A stretch of 64,000 nucleotides of DNA from Bacillus pseudomycoides (GCF_022811845.1 NZ_CP064266.1:3348001-3412000), one strand, 5' to 3'; numbered from the stretch's first letter, positions 8,823 through 18,232 are shown. Notes: generated from the sequence alone by a model not told the origin. Numbers and translations are program-made.

Positions 8823-9947
8823 TTGGAAAAAAACTCTTTTTTTCAAAGTCAAGAAGTTAAGGAGTTTAGTAAAGATATAGAACAATATCATTTAGGACCT
8901 CTATGGCATGCCATACCTGCCCTTATGCATAAACACCCTCAACCTGATGCTGTTCCATATCTATGGAAAGGGAAAGTGATTGAGCAAAAACTATTAGAAG
9001 CAACAAAAATTTTTACTCCTGAGAGAGGAGGAGAAAGAAGAGCGATCTTTCTTCAAAACCCTGGTCTAAAAAATCGTCAGCCATGGGGTTGGGCTTCCAC
9101 TACAAATACTTTATATGCAGCTGTTCAATTAATTCTACCGGGTGAAATTGCACCGTCTCATCGTCATACGCAAAGTGCGATGCGTTTTATTACTAATGGA
9201 AAGGGTGCCTATTCAATTGTCCAGGGTGAACGATTATTTATGGAAGAAGGAGATTTCTTAACCACACCGGGCGGTCTTTGGCATGGTCATGGTCATGAGG
9301 GAACTGAGCCGATGTTTTGGATGGATTGCCTTGATATACCTTTTATTTACTCTACAGGTGGAACATTCTTTGAATCGCATCCGGAGCATCTTGAACCTCC
9401 AGCTTTACCTGACAATTATTCACCGAGAAGATATAAGGGGGGAATGGCTCGCCCGATAGCTGATCGTTATGCAAAAGCGGCCCCAGTAGGTTCTTATAAG
9501 TGGAAACAGACGGCAGCTTCACTTGATGGATTAAGTGATTTTGATCCGGATCCGTTTGATGGCATTGCCATCGAATTTATTAATCCATCTACAGGACATA
9601 CCGCAAATTCTAATATTGCAGCTTGGATGCAAAAGCTTCCACCAGGATTCCATTCACGAGCACACCGACATACCAATTCAGCAATCTATCATGTATATAA
9701 AGGTGAAGGATATACCGTCATTAACGGAGTTCAGTTTCATTGGTCAAAAGGTGATTACTTCGTTATTCCAAACTGGGCATGGCATGAGCATGTGAATCTT
9801 TCAAATGAGGAATCATTATTGTTCTGTACGAATGACTTGCCAATCATGGAAAAACTCGGATTACAAAGAGAAGAAGAGTATACAGAGAATAATGGCCAGC
9901 AAGAAATTACTAGTGAATTTTCTCCTATTTTAACGCTAACAAGATAA
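8823..9947 (+). CDS. gentisate 1,2-dioxygenase (bicupin)
   Basis: A 374-residue bicupin protein. The first cupin has the iron-ligand segment 'SHRHTQSAMRF' and a later 'LWHGHGHEG'; the second has 'SRAHRHTNSAIYHV' and 'WAWHEH'. This arrangement and length match gentisate 1,2-dioxygenases, which use Fe(II) to open gentisate to maleylpyruvate. The TTG at 8823 is preferred because GAGAGGGG ends 8 bases before it. The ATG at 8805, overlapping the previous stop, would add 6 residues but has no ribosome site. It is the ring-cleavage enzyme that defines the purpose of the cluster. Confidence 0.9.
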   Translation: MEKNSFFQSQEVKEFSKDIEQYHLGPLWHAIPALMHKHPQPDAVPYLWKGKVIEQKLLEATKIFTPERGGERRAIFLQNPGLKNRQPWGWASTTNTLYAAVQLILPGEIAPSHRHTQSAMRFITNGKGAYSIVQGERLFMEEGDFLTTPGGLWHGHGHEGTEPMFWMDCLDIPFIYSTGGTFFESHPEHLEPPALPDNYSPRRYKGGMARPIADRYAKAAPVGSYKWKQTAASLDGLSDFDPDPFDGIAIEFINPSTGHTANSNIAAWMQKLPPGFHSRAHRHTNSAIYHVYKGEGYTVINGVQFHWSKGDYFVIPNWAWHEHVNLSNEESLLFCTNDLPIMEKLGLQREEEYTENNGQQEITSEFSPILTLTR

Positions 9948-10385
9948 TGGAAGGTTTAAATAAAGTATGTAAAGCGGTTGGCATGGTTAGTCGGAGGCTT
10001 GAAAACGATGGCTTGGAAGGGTTTGACTAAGCAAGGTCATATTTATGGTACAGTTTATATGTTTGACAACCATTGCAACCGTTTTCTTATAAGGTCTTAC
10101 AGATTGTAGAAACCTAAAAAGAAGATTTATAAGCAAAGGAATTTAAACGATTATAATATTAGAATTAATGTTTAAACGAAAGTACAGGGATGGATTGTTT
10201 GAAGAGAAATATCTATATGAGGAGTGGTGAGACCAGAAGTGAAAAAACTGTAAGGGCTGAGGAATGGACATACGATGAATTTTTTCAGTTAATTGAAAAC
10301 AATGAAAGTATGGTGTGACAAAAAAATGTACAACCATTTCTATGGTCATAAAAAATAATTGGAGTTGAATTGAGAGGAGTAAAGA
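9948..10385 (+). other. intergenic region with a promoter-like pair and possible gene scraps
   Basis: No full gene is visible. A TTGACA (10063-10068) and TTATAA (10087-10092) pair with an 18-base spacer could drive the next gene. A 33-codon frame at 10217-10318 carries 'EEWTYDEFFQLIENNE', which looks coding and recalls the start of Uma2-type proteins, but it is too short to assign. The first bases after 9948 also give a 27-codon frame without a recognisable product. The GAGAGGAG ribosome site for the next gene is at the right end. Confidence 0.35.
10063..10092 (+). promoter_or_regulatory. putative sigma-A promoter
   Basis: A consensus -35 TTGACA is followed after 18 bases by TTATAA. It lies about 290 bases before the 205-residue hypothetical gene and the transporter, in a gap without genes. 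This is a sequence match only. Confidence 0.4.
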
Positions 10386-11003
10386 ATGATGACAGATACA
10401 TTTAAAGAAGGGATTCAAACGGCCGATGTCAGTATAGATATAGAAAAAATTTACGGTCCTAATGGTAAAAATGTAGTCGATTTAATTAATCGTTTGCAAA
10501 AAATTGATTGGTACTCTGCTATTGGGAAACAGAGTAGTCAAGTAGAAGCAGAAAGAGCAATTAATGAATGTAGACAGGCTTTAAAATTAGGTGGATATCC
10601 AGTTAATAGAATTACGAAAAATCACCTTCCCGTACTTTTAAATGGAGTAGCATTAGAAACCATTCCAATGTGGACAAGATTAGAGCAAATACACAATGAA
10701 ATTACAGAGAAAGCCAAAGAATGTGGAAGACGGGCTGTTTTATCCGCTACTATTGATAGGGTATCTGAAAATATGTTTCATGATACTTTTGACCAAGCAT
10801 TCGGTGAATTTGAAGAGTGTGGAGAATCAGTCATCAAAATGGTGAGCGGTACAACGATATATATTATGGTATTGGCTTGTGCTTGGGAAACGATTGCTGA
10901 TATAGAAGGATGGGAAAGGAATCATCTGCTTTCTTTTGTTGAAGTTTTTGAACAAGGTCATTGGAGTTTATGGTTAGTTGATGATCAATTCTATGTACTG
11001 TAA
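10386..11003 (+). CDS. hypothetical protein in the aromatic cluster
   Basis: A 205-residue protein that I do not recognise. The start is well supported: GAGGAG lies 6 bases before the ATG at 10386 (a second ATG follows directly). It has no signal peptide; one moderately hydrophobic stretch, 'TTIYIMVLACAWETIADI', lies near residue 160. The sequence is soluble-looking, helix-rich and acidic, with many Glu/Asn/Gln, and ends in the aromatic-rich 'GHWSLWLVDDQFYVL'. It is placed between the ring-cleavage enzyme and the aromatic-acid transporter on the same strand, which hints at an accessory role or at later insertion. No function is claimed. Confidence 0.7.
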   Translation: MMTDTFKEGIQTADVSIDIEKIYGPNGKNVVDLINRLQKIDWYSAIGKQSSQVEAERAINECRQALKLGGYPVNRITKNHLPVLLNGVALETIPMWTRLEQIHNEITEKAKECGRRAVLSATIDRVSENMFHDTFDQAFGEFEECGESVIKMVSGTTIYIMVLACAWETIADIEGWERNHLLSFVEVFEQGHWSLWLVDDQFYVL

Positions 11004-11109
11004 TCGGTACATGTTTTTTAGATGAATATTGTTAATGTGTTCAAGGCTCATAGTTTTTTTGCACCGGAAATTTTTAGGGAGTATTAAATTGATTTCGGAG
11101 GTGTACGTA

Positions 11110-12486
11110 TTGAACGCAATTAACGCAACTCAAATTATTGACCGTAGTCGTTTTAGTTCGTTTCATATTTCTTTAGTTTTTTGGTGCTTTCTAATTATTC
11201 TTATTGATGGATACGATGCAGTAATATATGGTTCGGTCGTTCCAACTTTAATAGAAGAATGGGCAATGACACCCGTTACAGCAGGTACAATTGGCAGTTA
11301 TACTGCTGCAGGGACAGCCCTTGGCGCTATATCTTTTGGGTTTTTAGCTGATAAAGTAGGAAGGAAAAAAGTAATTTTATTTTGTACTGCGCTCTTTAGT
11401 CTTTTTACGGCTTTAGCAGGGTTTGCCGAAGGTCCTGTAGCTTTTACGGTATTACGTATTATAGCTGGATTAGGACTTGGAGGTGTTATGCCTAATGTTA
11501 TCTCATTAACAACAGAATATGCCCCTAAACGAATAAGGAACGCCATGGTTTCATTTGTCTTTTGTGGTTATTCAGTTGGAGGCATTATAGCAGCTCTACT
11601 AAGTAAATCAATGCTGCCTGTAATGGGATGGAAGCCGATATTCTGGATTGCAAGCTTACCTTTACTGTTACTTCCATTTATAGCGAAAGCAATACCTGAA
11701 TCTGTAGGCTTTCTTTTGGACAGGGGTAAAGATAAAGAAATAAATAATGTACTTAGTAAATTAGATTCGGAGTACAAAATGAGTGAAAATGTTAAATTTG
11801 AAAGAACACAAGTTAAGGAAAAAGGGTCACCTATCGTTAAGTTATTTGAAAAAAAGAGAGCCCTTAGTACCATCATGTTCTGGATTTCTTGTTTTAGTTG
11901 TTTTGTACTGATCTATACAATGAGTACATGGCTTCCAAAATTGATGCTTCAATCTGGGTATGATTTAAGTTCAAGTTTAACATTTTCAGCAATGATGAAT
12001 GTCGGTGCCATAATAGGGACCATAATTTTTGGGCGGCTAACTGATAAATGGGGATTCAAAAAGGTTATGATACCGCTTTATATTTGTGGGGCAGTAGCTC
12101 TTTCTGCTATTGGTCTTACAAAGAACGTATTGGTTGCATATATATTAATCGGTGTTATCGGTGCTGCATCAGTTGGTGTTCAGAATATAGGTAACGCTTT
12201 TGTTTCTCAGTACTATCCTCCTTCAATGCGTTCAACTGGTATAGGGGCTACCATGGCATTCGGGAGAATTGGAGGTATTTTAGCACCTACCTTTATAGGA
12301 ATTTTGCTAACGATGAATTTACCGGCGAATATGAATTTTATGGTTATTGCAATAGCTGCGATAGTGGGAGCGATAGCTATACTGTTTGTTCAAGAACGAT
12401 ACTCTCACTATAAAACCGAAAGAGAGCATGTAGATGTGACGCAAAAGTATATAAAAGAAAAGAATGTAAAGGTGATGGAAGAGTAA
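11110..12486 (+). CDS. aromatic acid:H+ symporter-type MFS transporter
   Basis: A 458-residue, 12-helix MFS protein with the AAHS (BenK/PcaK/MhbT-like) signatures: 'DGYDAVIYGSVVP' in helix 1, where the Asp is characteristic, 'GFLADKVGRKKV' in the loop between helices 2 and 3, and 'GLGLGGVMPN' in helix 4. The TTG at 11110 was chosen because CGGAGGTG ends 6 bases before it and this gives the usual AAHS length; the open frame extends 27 codons upstream without support. It should import the aromatic acid degraded by the upstream cluster across the cytoplasmic membrane. A hairpin with T-run follows at 12643. Confidence 0.88.
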   Translation: MNAINATQIIDRSRFSSFHISLVFWCFLIILIDGYDAVIYGSVVPTLIEEWAMTPVTAGTIGSYTAAGTALGAISFGFLADKVGRKKVILFCTALFSLFTALAGFAEGPVAFTVLRIIAGLGLGGVMPNVISLTTEYAPKRIRNAMVSFVFCGYSVGGIIAALLSKSMLPVMGWKPIFWIASLPLLLLPFIAKAIPESVGFLLDRGKDKEINNVLSKLDSEYKMSENVKFERTQVKEKGSPIVKLFEKKRALSTIMFWISCFSCFVLIYTMSTWLPKLMLQSGYDLSSSLTFSAMMNVGAIIGTIIFGRLTDKWGFKKVMIPLYICGAVALSAIGLTKNVLVAYILIGVIGAASVGVQNIGNAFVSQYYPPSMRSTGIGATMAFGRIGGILAPTFIGILLTMNLPANMNFMVIAIAAIVGAIAILFVQERYSHYKTEREHVDVTQKYIKEKNVKVMEE

Positions 12487-12642
12487 TAAATATATGAATT
12501 TATTTAAATAATTTACTAAAATAATTTACTAAAATATAGGCTGTGTATTATGATGATACGCTAAACAATCTAGAGTTTTTTCGAAAAAACTACGCTACAT
12601 TTAATAAATATACCGGTGATTATTTACTTAAAATTACGTTTA

Positions 12643-12675
12643 GCCCAATGGTGTTATCCCTATTGGGCTTTTTGT
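12643..12675 (+). terminator. rho-independent terminator after the aromatic cluster
   Basis: GCCCAAT (12643-12649) pairs with ATTGGGC (12662-12668) around a 12-base loop, followed by TTTTTG. It probably ends the aromatic cluster transcript. The 156 bases between the transporter stop and this hairpin hold no gene I can see. Confidence 0.7.
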
Positions 12676-12862
12676 TTTCGTGAAAATGTTATAACGAGAG
12701 CATCTGATAGGACTTATTATCAAAAAAGGGATGGGAGATTATTGTTCAAGTATATTCATATTTAATTTGTTATGGTATGAGTAGGATCGTTTCGATTAGG
12801 GAAGTAATATAACAAATAATATTGGATTGATCTAGTGAAACGCTATAAAGGGATGTGTCGTG

Positions 12863-13000
12863 ATGAATAAAGAGAAGAAATATACAGTAGTAGGTACTGA
12901 TATTGATGAAGTGAAACGTTTAAATAAAAATTCCGGACTAACGTATAATCAAGTAAAAGAATTATTAGTAAAGCGAATGGAGGGGAGACAAAAAGATTAA
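12863..13000 (+). CDS. small hypothetical protein, 45 residues
   Basis: A 45-codon frame starting at ATG 12863. It encodes a charged helical peptide that begins 'MNKEKKYTVVGTDIDEVKRL' and later has 'SGLTYNQVKELLVKRM'. The pattern (short beta strand, then a helix, a turn with Asn-Ser-Gly, and another helix) looks like a small ribbon-helix-helix or anti-repressor type protein, but I do not recognise the family. The GGGATGTGTCGTG before the start gives only a fair ribosome site. A perfect 11-base inverted repeat follows at 13009. It stands alone between the aromatic cluster terminator and the AI-2E-family gene. Confidence 0.6.
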   Translation: MNKEKKYTVVGTDIDEVKRLNKNSGLTYNQVKELLVKRMEGRQKD

Positions 13001-13008
13001 ATAGAGCC

Positions 13009-13041
13009 ATAAACAAATACGTTTATGGTTTATTTGTTTAT
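13009..13041. terminator. inverted repeat, likely terminator
   Basis: ATAAACAAATA (13009-13019) and TATTTGTTTAT (13031-13041) form a perfect 11-base stem, but it is AT-only and the T-run is poor. It closes the 45-residue ORF. The 230 bases from here to the next gene contain nothing else I can assign. Confidence 0.45.
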
Positions 13042-13270
13042 GTGTTTTAGAATATCGATGATGACTAAAAGAAAGTACTGATATAAATGTACACCTTAAA
13101 ATACAATGAGAAAATCAGACAATTAAGAAGAAAAAGAGGATTCTTTCAAACTAGTAAGAAAGATTGTCTTTAGGAGTTCATAAAATGGTATAAGATAGTA
13201 ATGAATAAACGGTCAATACTTTCATAAATATATTGAATTTCCATCTTTTGAAGGGGGCGATTAATTCTTA

Positions 13271-14305
13271 ATGATGCAAATGAAAAGTTTCTTTCAAAGT
13301 AGAGGGTTTCAGAGGCTCCTTGTATTAATCATTTTAGCTCTTATATTATATGGGCTAAAAAGTATGATTAATTTAATATTGATTACTTTTATTCTTACGT
13401 TCCTAATGGATCGATTTCAAAGGTTTATTTCTGAAAAGCTTAATCGTTTTGTACGGGTAAGTAGGAAAGTGATTATTGCTTTTTTATACATTGTTTTAGT
13501 GGCGTTTATTGTTACTACGTTATATAAATATTTACCCGTGTTAACGATACAAATCTCACAATTGATTTATCAGTTTAAACTCTTTTTTCAGAATCCACCG
13601 GATAATGAAATGATCCGATATGCGTTTTCTACGATTAATCAGATGGAAGTTTCAAAGTATATTGAACAAGGTGTAGATGTCATTTATCAATCGTTGGCAA
13701 ATATCGGAAAGTTAAGTTTGCAAATTTTACTCTCTCTTATTTTGAGTTTATTTTTCTTGTTAGAAAAAGAGCGTATTATTCGCTTTACCTCTAAGTTTAA
13801 GGAGAGTAAATTAAGAATCTTTTATGAGGAACTCACATACTTCGGTCAAAAGTTTGCGAGGTCATTTGGAAAAGTTATTGAAGCGCAGTTTTTGATAGCT
13901 GTTGTGAATTGTATTCTTACTGTGATTGCATTGGTGGTTCTCGGTTTTCCACAGCTCCTTGTATTAGCTGTCATGGTATTCCTACTAGGACTCATTCCTG
14001 TTGCAGGTGTTATTATTTCACTATTTCCACTTTGTATCATTGCGTATAATATTGGTGGAATTGCATATGTCGTATACATATTAATTTTGATTACAGTTAT
14101 TCATGCAATTGAAAGCTACTTCTTAAATCCGAAATTTATGTCCGCAAAAACGAATTTACCCATTTTTTATACGTTTATGGTGCTTATCTTTTCAGAGCAT
14201 TTTTTAGGAATATGGGGACTTATTATTGGGATTCCAATCTTTATCTTTTTGCTCGATGTGCTTGAAGTGCACAATGGAGAGAAATCTAATCCAAATACGG
14301 AATGA
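13271..14305 (+). CDS. AI-2E family transporter / PurR-regulated permease-like membrane protein
   Basis: A 344-residue integral membrane protein of the PF01594 family. Paired hydrophobic helices at the N-terminus are followed by a soluble loop around residues 100-150 and four to five C-terminal helices. Conserved family features include 'LLEKERIIRF', 'EAQFLIAVVNCILT' and 'NPKFMSAKTNLP'. Members are proposed exporters (AI-2 in TqsA, Na+/H+ exchange in some Bacillus homologues), so the substrate is open. The ATG pair at 13271 is used; the GAAGGGGG site lies rather far upstream. A bidirectional terminator separates it from the convergent ldh gene. Confidence 0.85.
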   Translation: MMQMKSFFQSRGFQRLLVLIILALILYGLKSMINLILITFILTFLMDRFQRFISEKLNRFVRVSRKVIIAFLYIVLVAFIVTTLYKYLPVLTIQISQLIYQFKLFFQNPPDNEMIRYAFSTINQMEVSKYIEQGVDVIYQSLANIGKLSLQILLSLILSLFFLLEKERIIRFTSKFKESKLRIFYEELTYFGQKFARSFGKVIEAQFLIAVVNCILTVIALVVLGFPQLLVLAVMVFLLGLIPVAGVIISLFPLCIIAYNIGGIAYVVYILILITVIHAIESYFLNPKFMSAKTNLPIFYTFMVLIFSEHFLGIWGLIIGIPIFIFLLDVLEVHNGEKSNPNTE

Positions 14306-14318
14306 ATTTTTAAGCTAT

Positions 14319-14356
14319 GCAAAAAGCAATCCAAGTATTTTGGATTGCTTTTTTTG
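14319..14356. terminator. bidirectional terminator
   Basis: AAGCAATCCA (14324-14333) and TGGATTGCTT (14341-14350) form a perfect 10-base stem with T-run on the right and A-run on the left. It serves both the membrane-protein gene (plus) and the convergent lactate dehydrogenase gene (minus). Confidence 0.85.
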
Positions 14357-14379
14357 CAAGGTCATAATCAACATGTATT

Positions 14380-15324
14380 TTACAGTATAGGAGCCATTGT
14401 TTCTTTTAATACTCGAACAGAGTGATCGAATTTTAACTCCTCGTCTTCACTAAGTTCAACTTCTAAAATTTCACGGACACCTTGACGATTTAAGACTGCA
14501 GGAACCCCGATATAAACATCTTTTTGTCCATATTGACCTTCAAGATATGCAGATACAGTTAATACGCTATTTTCATCATTTAAGATTGCTTTTGTTACAC
14601 GTAAAAGGGACATACCAATTCCATAGTAGGTTGCACCTTTTCGCTCAATGATGTGATAAGCAGCATCGCGAACATTTATAAAGATTTCATCTAAATCTTT
14701 TTGGTTATGGTTATTATCTTTTTCAAGAATCGTTTGTAATTTTTGAATTCCAATTGATACGTGGCTCCAAACAGCGAGTTCTGTATCACCATGTTCACCG
14801 ATGATGTAAGCATGAATATTGTGAGAGTCAATATTAAAATATTCTCCTAGCATGTAGCGGAAACGAGCAGAATCTAGAGTTGTACCAGAACCAATTACAC
14901 GTTCTTTTGGTAGTCCGGATTCTTTCCAGGTTACGTAAGTTAAAATATCTACAGGATTTGTCGCAATTAAGAAGATACCATCAAATCCGCTATCCATAAT
15001 ACTACGAACGATTTGTTTAAAGATTTTAGCATTTTTCTCAACTAAGTCTAAACGTGTTTCACCTGGCTTTTGTGGTAAACCAGCAGTGATTACAACGAGG
15101 TCTGCATCTTTACAATCTTCATAGCTCCCTTTCCAAACTCTTGTTGGTGCTGGAGAGAAGGGAACCGCATGACTTAAGTCCATAGCTTCTCCTTCTGCTT
15201 TCGCCTCGTTTACATCAACGAGAACAAATTCTTCTGCAACACCTTGGTTAATCATGCAGTAAGCATAGCTACATCCTACTGCTCCAGTTCCAACTAATAC
15301 AACACGGTTTATCCCTTTTTTCAT
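14380..15324 (-). CDS. ldh: L-lactate dehydrogenase
   Basis: A 314-residue NAD-dependent L-LDH. It has the Rossmann GTGAVG at 12-17, substrate-loop Arg91 in 'KPGETRLDL', Asp151 and Arg154 in 'LDSARFR', and catalytic His178 in 'IIGEHGD'. The LDARFR/EHGD set and the loop 'LPQKPGETR' separate it from malate dehydrogenases. It reduces pyruvate to L-lactate to regenerate NAD+ under fermentation. The gene is monocistronic, with AGGAATT as a modest ribosome site and a shared terminator downstream. A redox (Rex) operator would be expected in its promoter, but I cannot point to one with confidence. Confidence 0.96.
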   Translation of the reverse strand: MKKGINRVVLVGTGAVGCSYAYCMINQGVAEEFVLVDVNEAKAEGEAMDLSHAVPFSPAPTRVWKGSYEDCKDADLVVITAGLPQKPGETRLDLVEKNAKIFKQIVRSIMDSGFDGIFLIATNPVDILTYVTWKESGLPKERVIGSGTTLDSARFRYMLGEYFNIDSHNIHAYIIGEHGDTELAVWSHVSIGIQKLQTILEKDNNHNQKDLDEIFINVRDAAYHIIERKGATYYGIGMSLLRVTKAILNDENSVLTVSAYLEGQYGQKDVYIGVPAVLNRQGVREILEVELSEDEELKFDHSVRVLKETMAPIL

Positions 15325-15566
15325 ATGATAATTCCTCGCTATTTCCTAAGTTTTTTGATCTTGCTTTTTCAATTCAATCATATGTAAGAAAATATATAGG
15401 TCTTACTTCGACAGATTCAAAACTAGTTTATTCCATTTTATAAAAGATATTCAAGTATTTGAAAATTCATCCGTTATCATATTTTTGAATTATGAAGAAT
15501 TAAACATAGGCATCTTTTTCATTGAATATAATGCAATGAAATCCTTCTGAAGAGGAGAAAATTTGG

Positions 15567-17026
15567 ATGCCTCATAATATGAATAACGAGCTAATGACGG
15601 AACAAATGCTGCGAATTATTAAGGATGGACTTCCTAAATCAAAAAATCCCCAAACCAAAATATTATTATTGTAGGGGCAGGGCTAGCAGGATTAGTTAGT
15701 GCCTCGATTTTAAAGGCCGCTGGTCATAGAGTTACAATTCTCGAAGCAAATAGTAGGATTGGAGGAAGAGTTCTAACGCTACGAACCCCTTTCAGTAAGG
15801 GGCTATATTTTAACGCAGGACCAATGCGCATCCCTAATGTACATACTTTAACTTTAGCGTATATAAATAAATTTCATTTGCCTATGAACGAATTTATAAA
15901 TCGAACTCCTATGGATAGGATTTACACAAATGGAATTCGAACACGTCTTCATACATTTGAACAAAATCCGAGTATTTTACATTACCCAGTTAGGTTAGAG
16001 GAAAAAGGGAAAACAGCTGAAGATTTAATGATTTTGGCGTTACAGCCAATCATTGATTTTATTAAGAAAAATCCGGAAAGAAATTGGTCGATTGTAGAAC
16101 GGCGATATAAGGTATACTCATTAGGGAGTTTTTTGAATTTGTACTATTCGGATGGTGCAATTGATATGATAGGCGTATTATTAGATATGGAAGCGTATAT
16201 GGGAATGTCTTTAATTGAAGTATTACGAGAAATGATCTTTTTTACATCTACTACTACATTTTATGAAATTACAGGTGGGATGGATGCATTACCTCAATCG
16301 TTTCTACCACAGTTAAAAGATAATATATGGTTCTATCAAAAAATGACAAAGATTGTTCAACAAGATAATTGTGTTTCTGTTTATTCACGACACGAACAAA
16401 CCTCAAAACAATATATGGTAACAGGGGATCTTGCTATTATAACAATTCCTTTTTCAGCATTGCGTTTTGTAGAAGTTGAACCGTATCATTCTTTTTCTTA
16501 TTACAAACGTAGAGCAATTCGAGAGTTAAACTATATCGCTGCAACAAAAATTGCGATTGAATTTAAAAGTAGGTTCTGGGAACGAGAAGGACAATATGGA
16601 GGGAAATCAATAACAGATTTACCGATTCGATTTTCATATTTTCCGAGTTATGGTATTCATACGAAAGGAGCAGCTCTTGTTTTAGCAAGCTATACATGGG
16701 CTGATGAAGCTCTAACGTGGGACAGCCTTTCAAATGAAGATCGCGTTCGCTATACTTTGAAAAATTTAGCAGAAATATACGGAAATCAAGTTTATACTGA
16801 ATTCGTATCAGGTGCGTCATATAGTTGGAGTGAAAATCCATATTCTTGCGGGGGATTTACTGCATTTGAACCTGGTCAAGAGCTGGAAATATACCCTTAT
16901 ACACGAACAGTGGAAGGTAGAGTATATTTTGCTGGAGAACATACAACACTCACTCACGGTTGGATGCAAGGAGCAATTGAATCTGGAATACGGGTCGCAT
17001 ATGAAGTGAATGATTTGTCAAGATAA
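15567..17026 (+). pseudogene. flavin monoamine / L-amino-acid oxidase-like protein, frameshifted near the N-terminus
   Basis: A good ribosome site (AGAGGAG) precedes the ATG at 15567, which opens 'MPHNMNNELMTEQMLRIIK'. That frame stops at TAG 15672. The dinucleotide-binding motif 'NIIIVGAGLAGLVSA' then continues in the frame one base back from about 15659 and runs through to 17026. One added A in the CCAAAATATT run restores a single 486-residue frame. The C-terminal part has the FAD-binding signature 'GRVYFAGEHTTL' and 'GWMQGAIESGIR' of amine oxidases. An internal start at ATG 15824 gives 400 residues without the FAD Rossmann motif, so that product would not bind FAD properly. Either a recently broken gene or a homopolymer error in the sequence. 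Confidence 0.78.
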
Positions 17027-17249
17027 TTATATCAAGTTTTTGATAATCAAGGGTCTAACTTAAGAAACGATGAATTAGCCCCTTGTAGAGAAAGACTAGG
17101 TGAAGTATATATAAAGCCATTTATACGATGAAATTGCTGAACTTAGGTATATGAAGTCGTAGCGATCAGGAAGGTTTCTTAGTTGTAAAAAGTAAGAAAA
17201 ACTATAATAATGAAATAGGAATTAAGAAAAAGTAGTTCAAACGAAATGG
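17027..17249 (+). other. intergenic, no feature found
   Basis: There is no supported open frame or T-tailed hairpin in this AT-rich stretch of 223 bases between the amine-oxidase remnant and the CobW-family gene. Confidence 0.4.
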
Positions 17250-18185
17250 ATGGTCGGTAATATGAGTAAAGTAGAAATTCATATATTAGGTGGTTTTTTA
17301 GGTAGCGGGAAATCAACATTGCTACAAAACTTATTATTAGCAGAAAAAAAGAAAAATCGAAAAGTTGCTGTTTTAATGAATGAAATAGGTGAATACTCCG
17401 TAGATACAGATATTATAGGAAAAGAAAATGTTTTAAGAGAACTTCTTAAAGGTTGCATTTGTTGTACATTGAAAGATGAACTTGAGATTCAATTACATTC
17501 TTTATATCAACAAGAAAGACCCGATGTCATTTATATAGAAACAACAGGCGTTGCTCACCCAATTGAAGTATTAGATGCATGCTTGTCTCCTATTTTAGCT
17601 CCTTATCTTGAAGTGAAGTCCATCGTTGTTGTGCTAGATGCGATGAGATGGTTAAATCGCGACACATTAAGTAAAAATATTCAACAACTTTTACAGGAAC
17701 AAATCAAATATGGAAGTTATATTCTCATTAATAAATCAGATTTAGTAAAAGCTGAGGAGAAGACAAAAATTTTAGAAGAAGTAGCAGCGATTAACAAACA
17801 TGCAAAATTGTATGAAACACAGTATTGTAATATATCTTTAGAGGATATAGAAGATGTAGAATTTAAAGGAAATGAAGAGCATGAAGCATTACATGTGAAG
17901 CAGCATTTACATATACAAACGATGACATATCAATTTACAAAATTAATCGACCAAGATCAACTATATGAATGGCTTTCCAATTTACCGCAGGAAATTTATC
18001 GAGTTAAGGGATTTGTAAAATTTCATGGAGATAAGTATCCGCACTTGTTGCAATACTCATTTGGGGTACCAATTTTATTGGAACAGGACTTTGGGTTTCC
18101 AACAAACTTTGTAATTATTGGTGAGGGATTAGATAAGAAACAATTGGAAATGGGACTAGAGAAATTGGAAAATAATTCGATTTAA
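17250..18185 (+). CDS. CobW/COG0523-family GTPase, putative metal chaperone
   Basis: A 311-residue G3E-family GTPase. The Walker A motif is in 'GGFLGSGKST' (14-23), the metal-binding CxCC is in 'GCICC' (68-72), the Walker B region is near 'VIYIETTGVAHP', and the guanine-recognition motif is 'NKSD'. The C-terminal CobW_C domain includes 'IYRVKGFVKF'. COG0523 proteins hand zinc or cobalt to client enzymes and are often Zur-regulated; no Zur box was located. Start choice is uncertain: ATG 17250 and ATG 17262 are both in frame and neither has a strong ribosome site. It is followed by a good terminator, so the gene is probably monocistronic. Confidence 0.87.
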   Translation: MVGNMSKVEIHILGGFLGSGKSTLLQNLLLAEKKKNRKVAVLMNEIGEYSVDTDIIGKENVLRELLKGCICCTLKDELEIQLHSLYQQERPDVIYIETTGVAHPIEVLDACLSPILAPYLEVKSIVVVLDAMRWLNRDTLSKNIQQLLQEQIKYGSYILINKSDLVKAEEKTKILEEVAAINKHAKLYETQYCNISLEDIEDVEFKGNEEHEALHVKQHLHIQTMTYQFTKLIDQDQLYEWLSNLPQEIYRVKGFVKFHGDKYPHLLQYSFGVPILLEQDFGFPTNFVIIGEGLDKKQLEMGLEKLENNSI

Positions 18186-18198
18186 TGATTTTATAATG

Positions 18199-18232
18199 AA
18201 CAGCGTAGAATTACAGATTCTACGCTGTTTTA
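18199..18232 (+). terminator. rho-independent terminator
   Basis: AACAGCGTAGAA (18199-18210) and TTCTACGCTGTT (18218-18229) form a 12-base stem with a 7-base loop and a short T-run. It ends the CobW-family transcript. Confidence 0.8.

Noticed and set aside
10143..10418. A 91-codon minus-strand frame
   Set aside because: Low-complexity His/Phe/Ser-rich translation, no ribosome site, and it overlaps the start of the better supported plus-strand gene.
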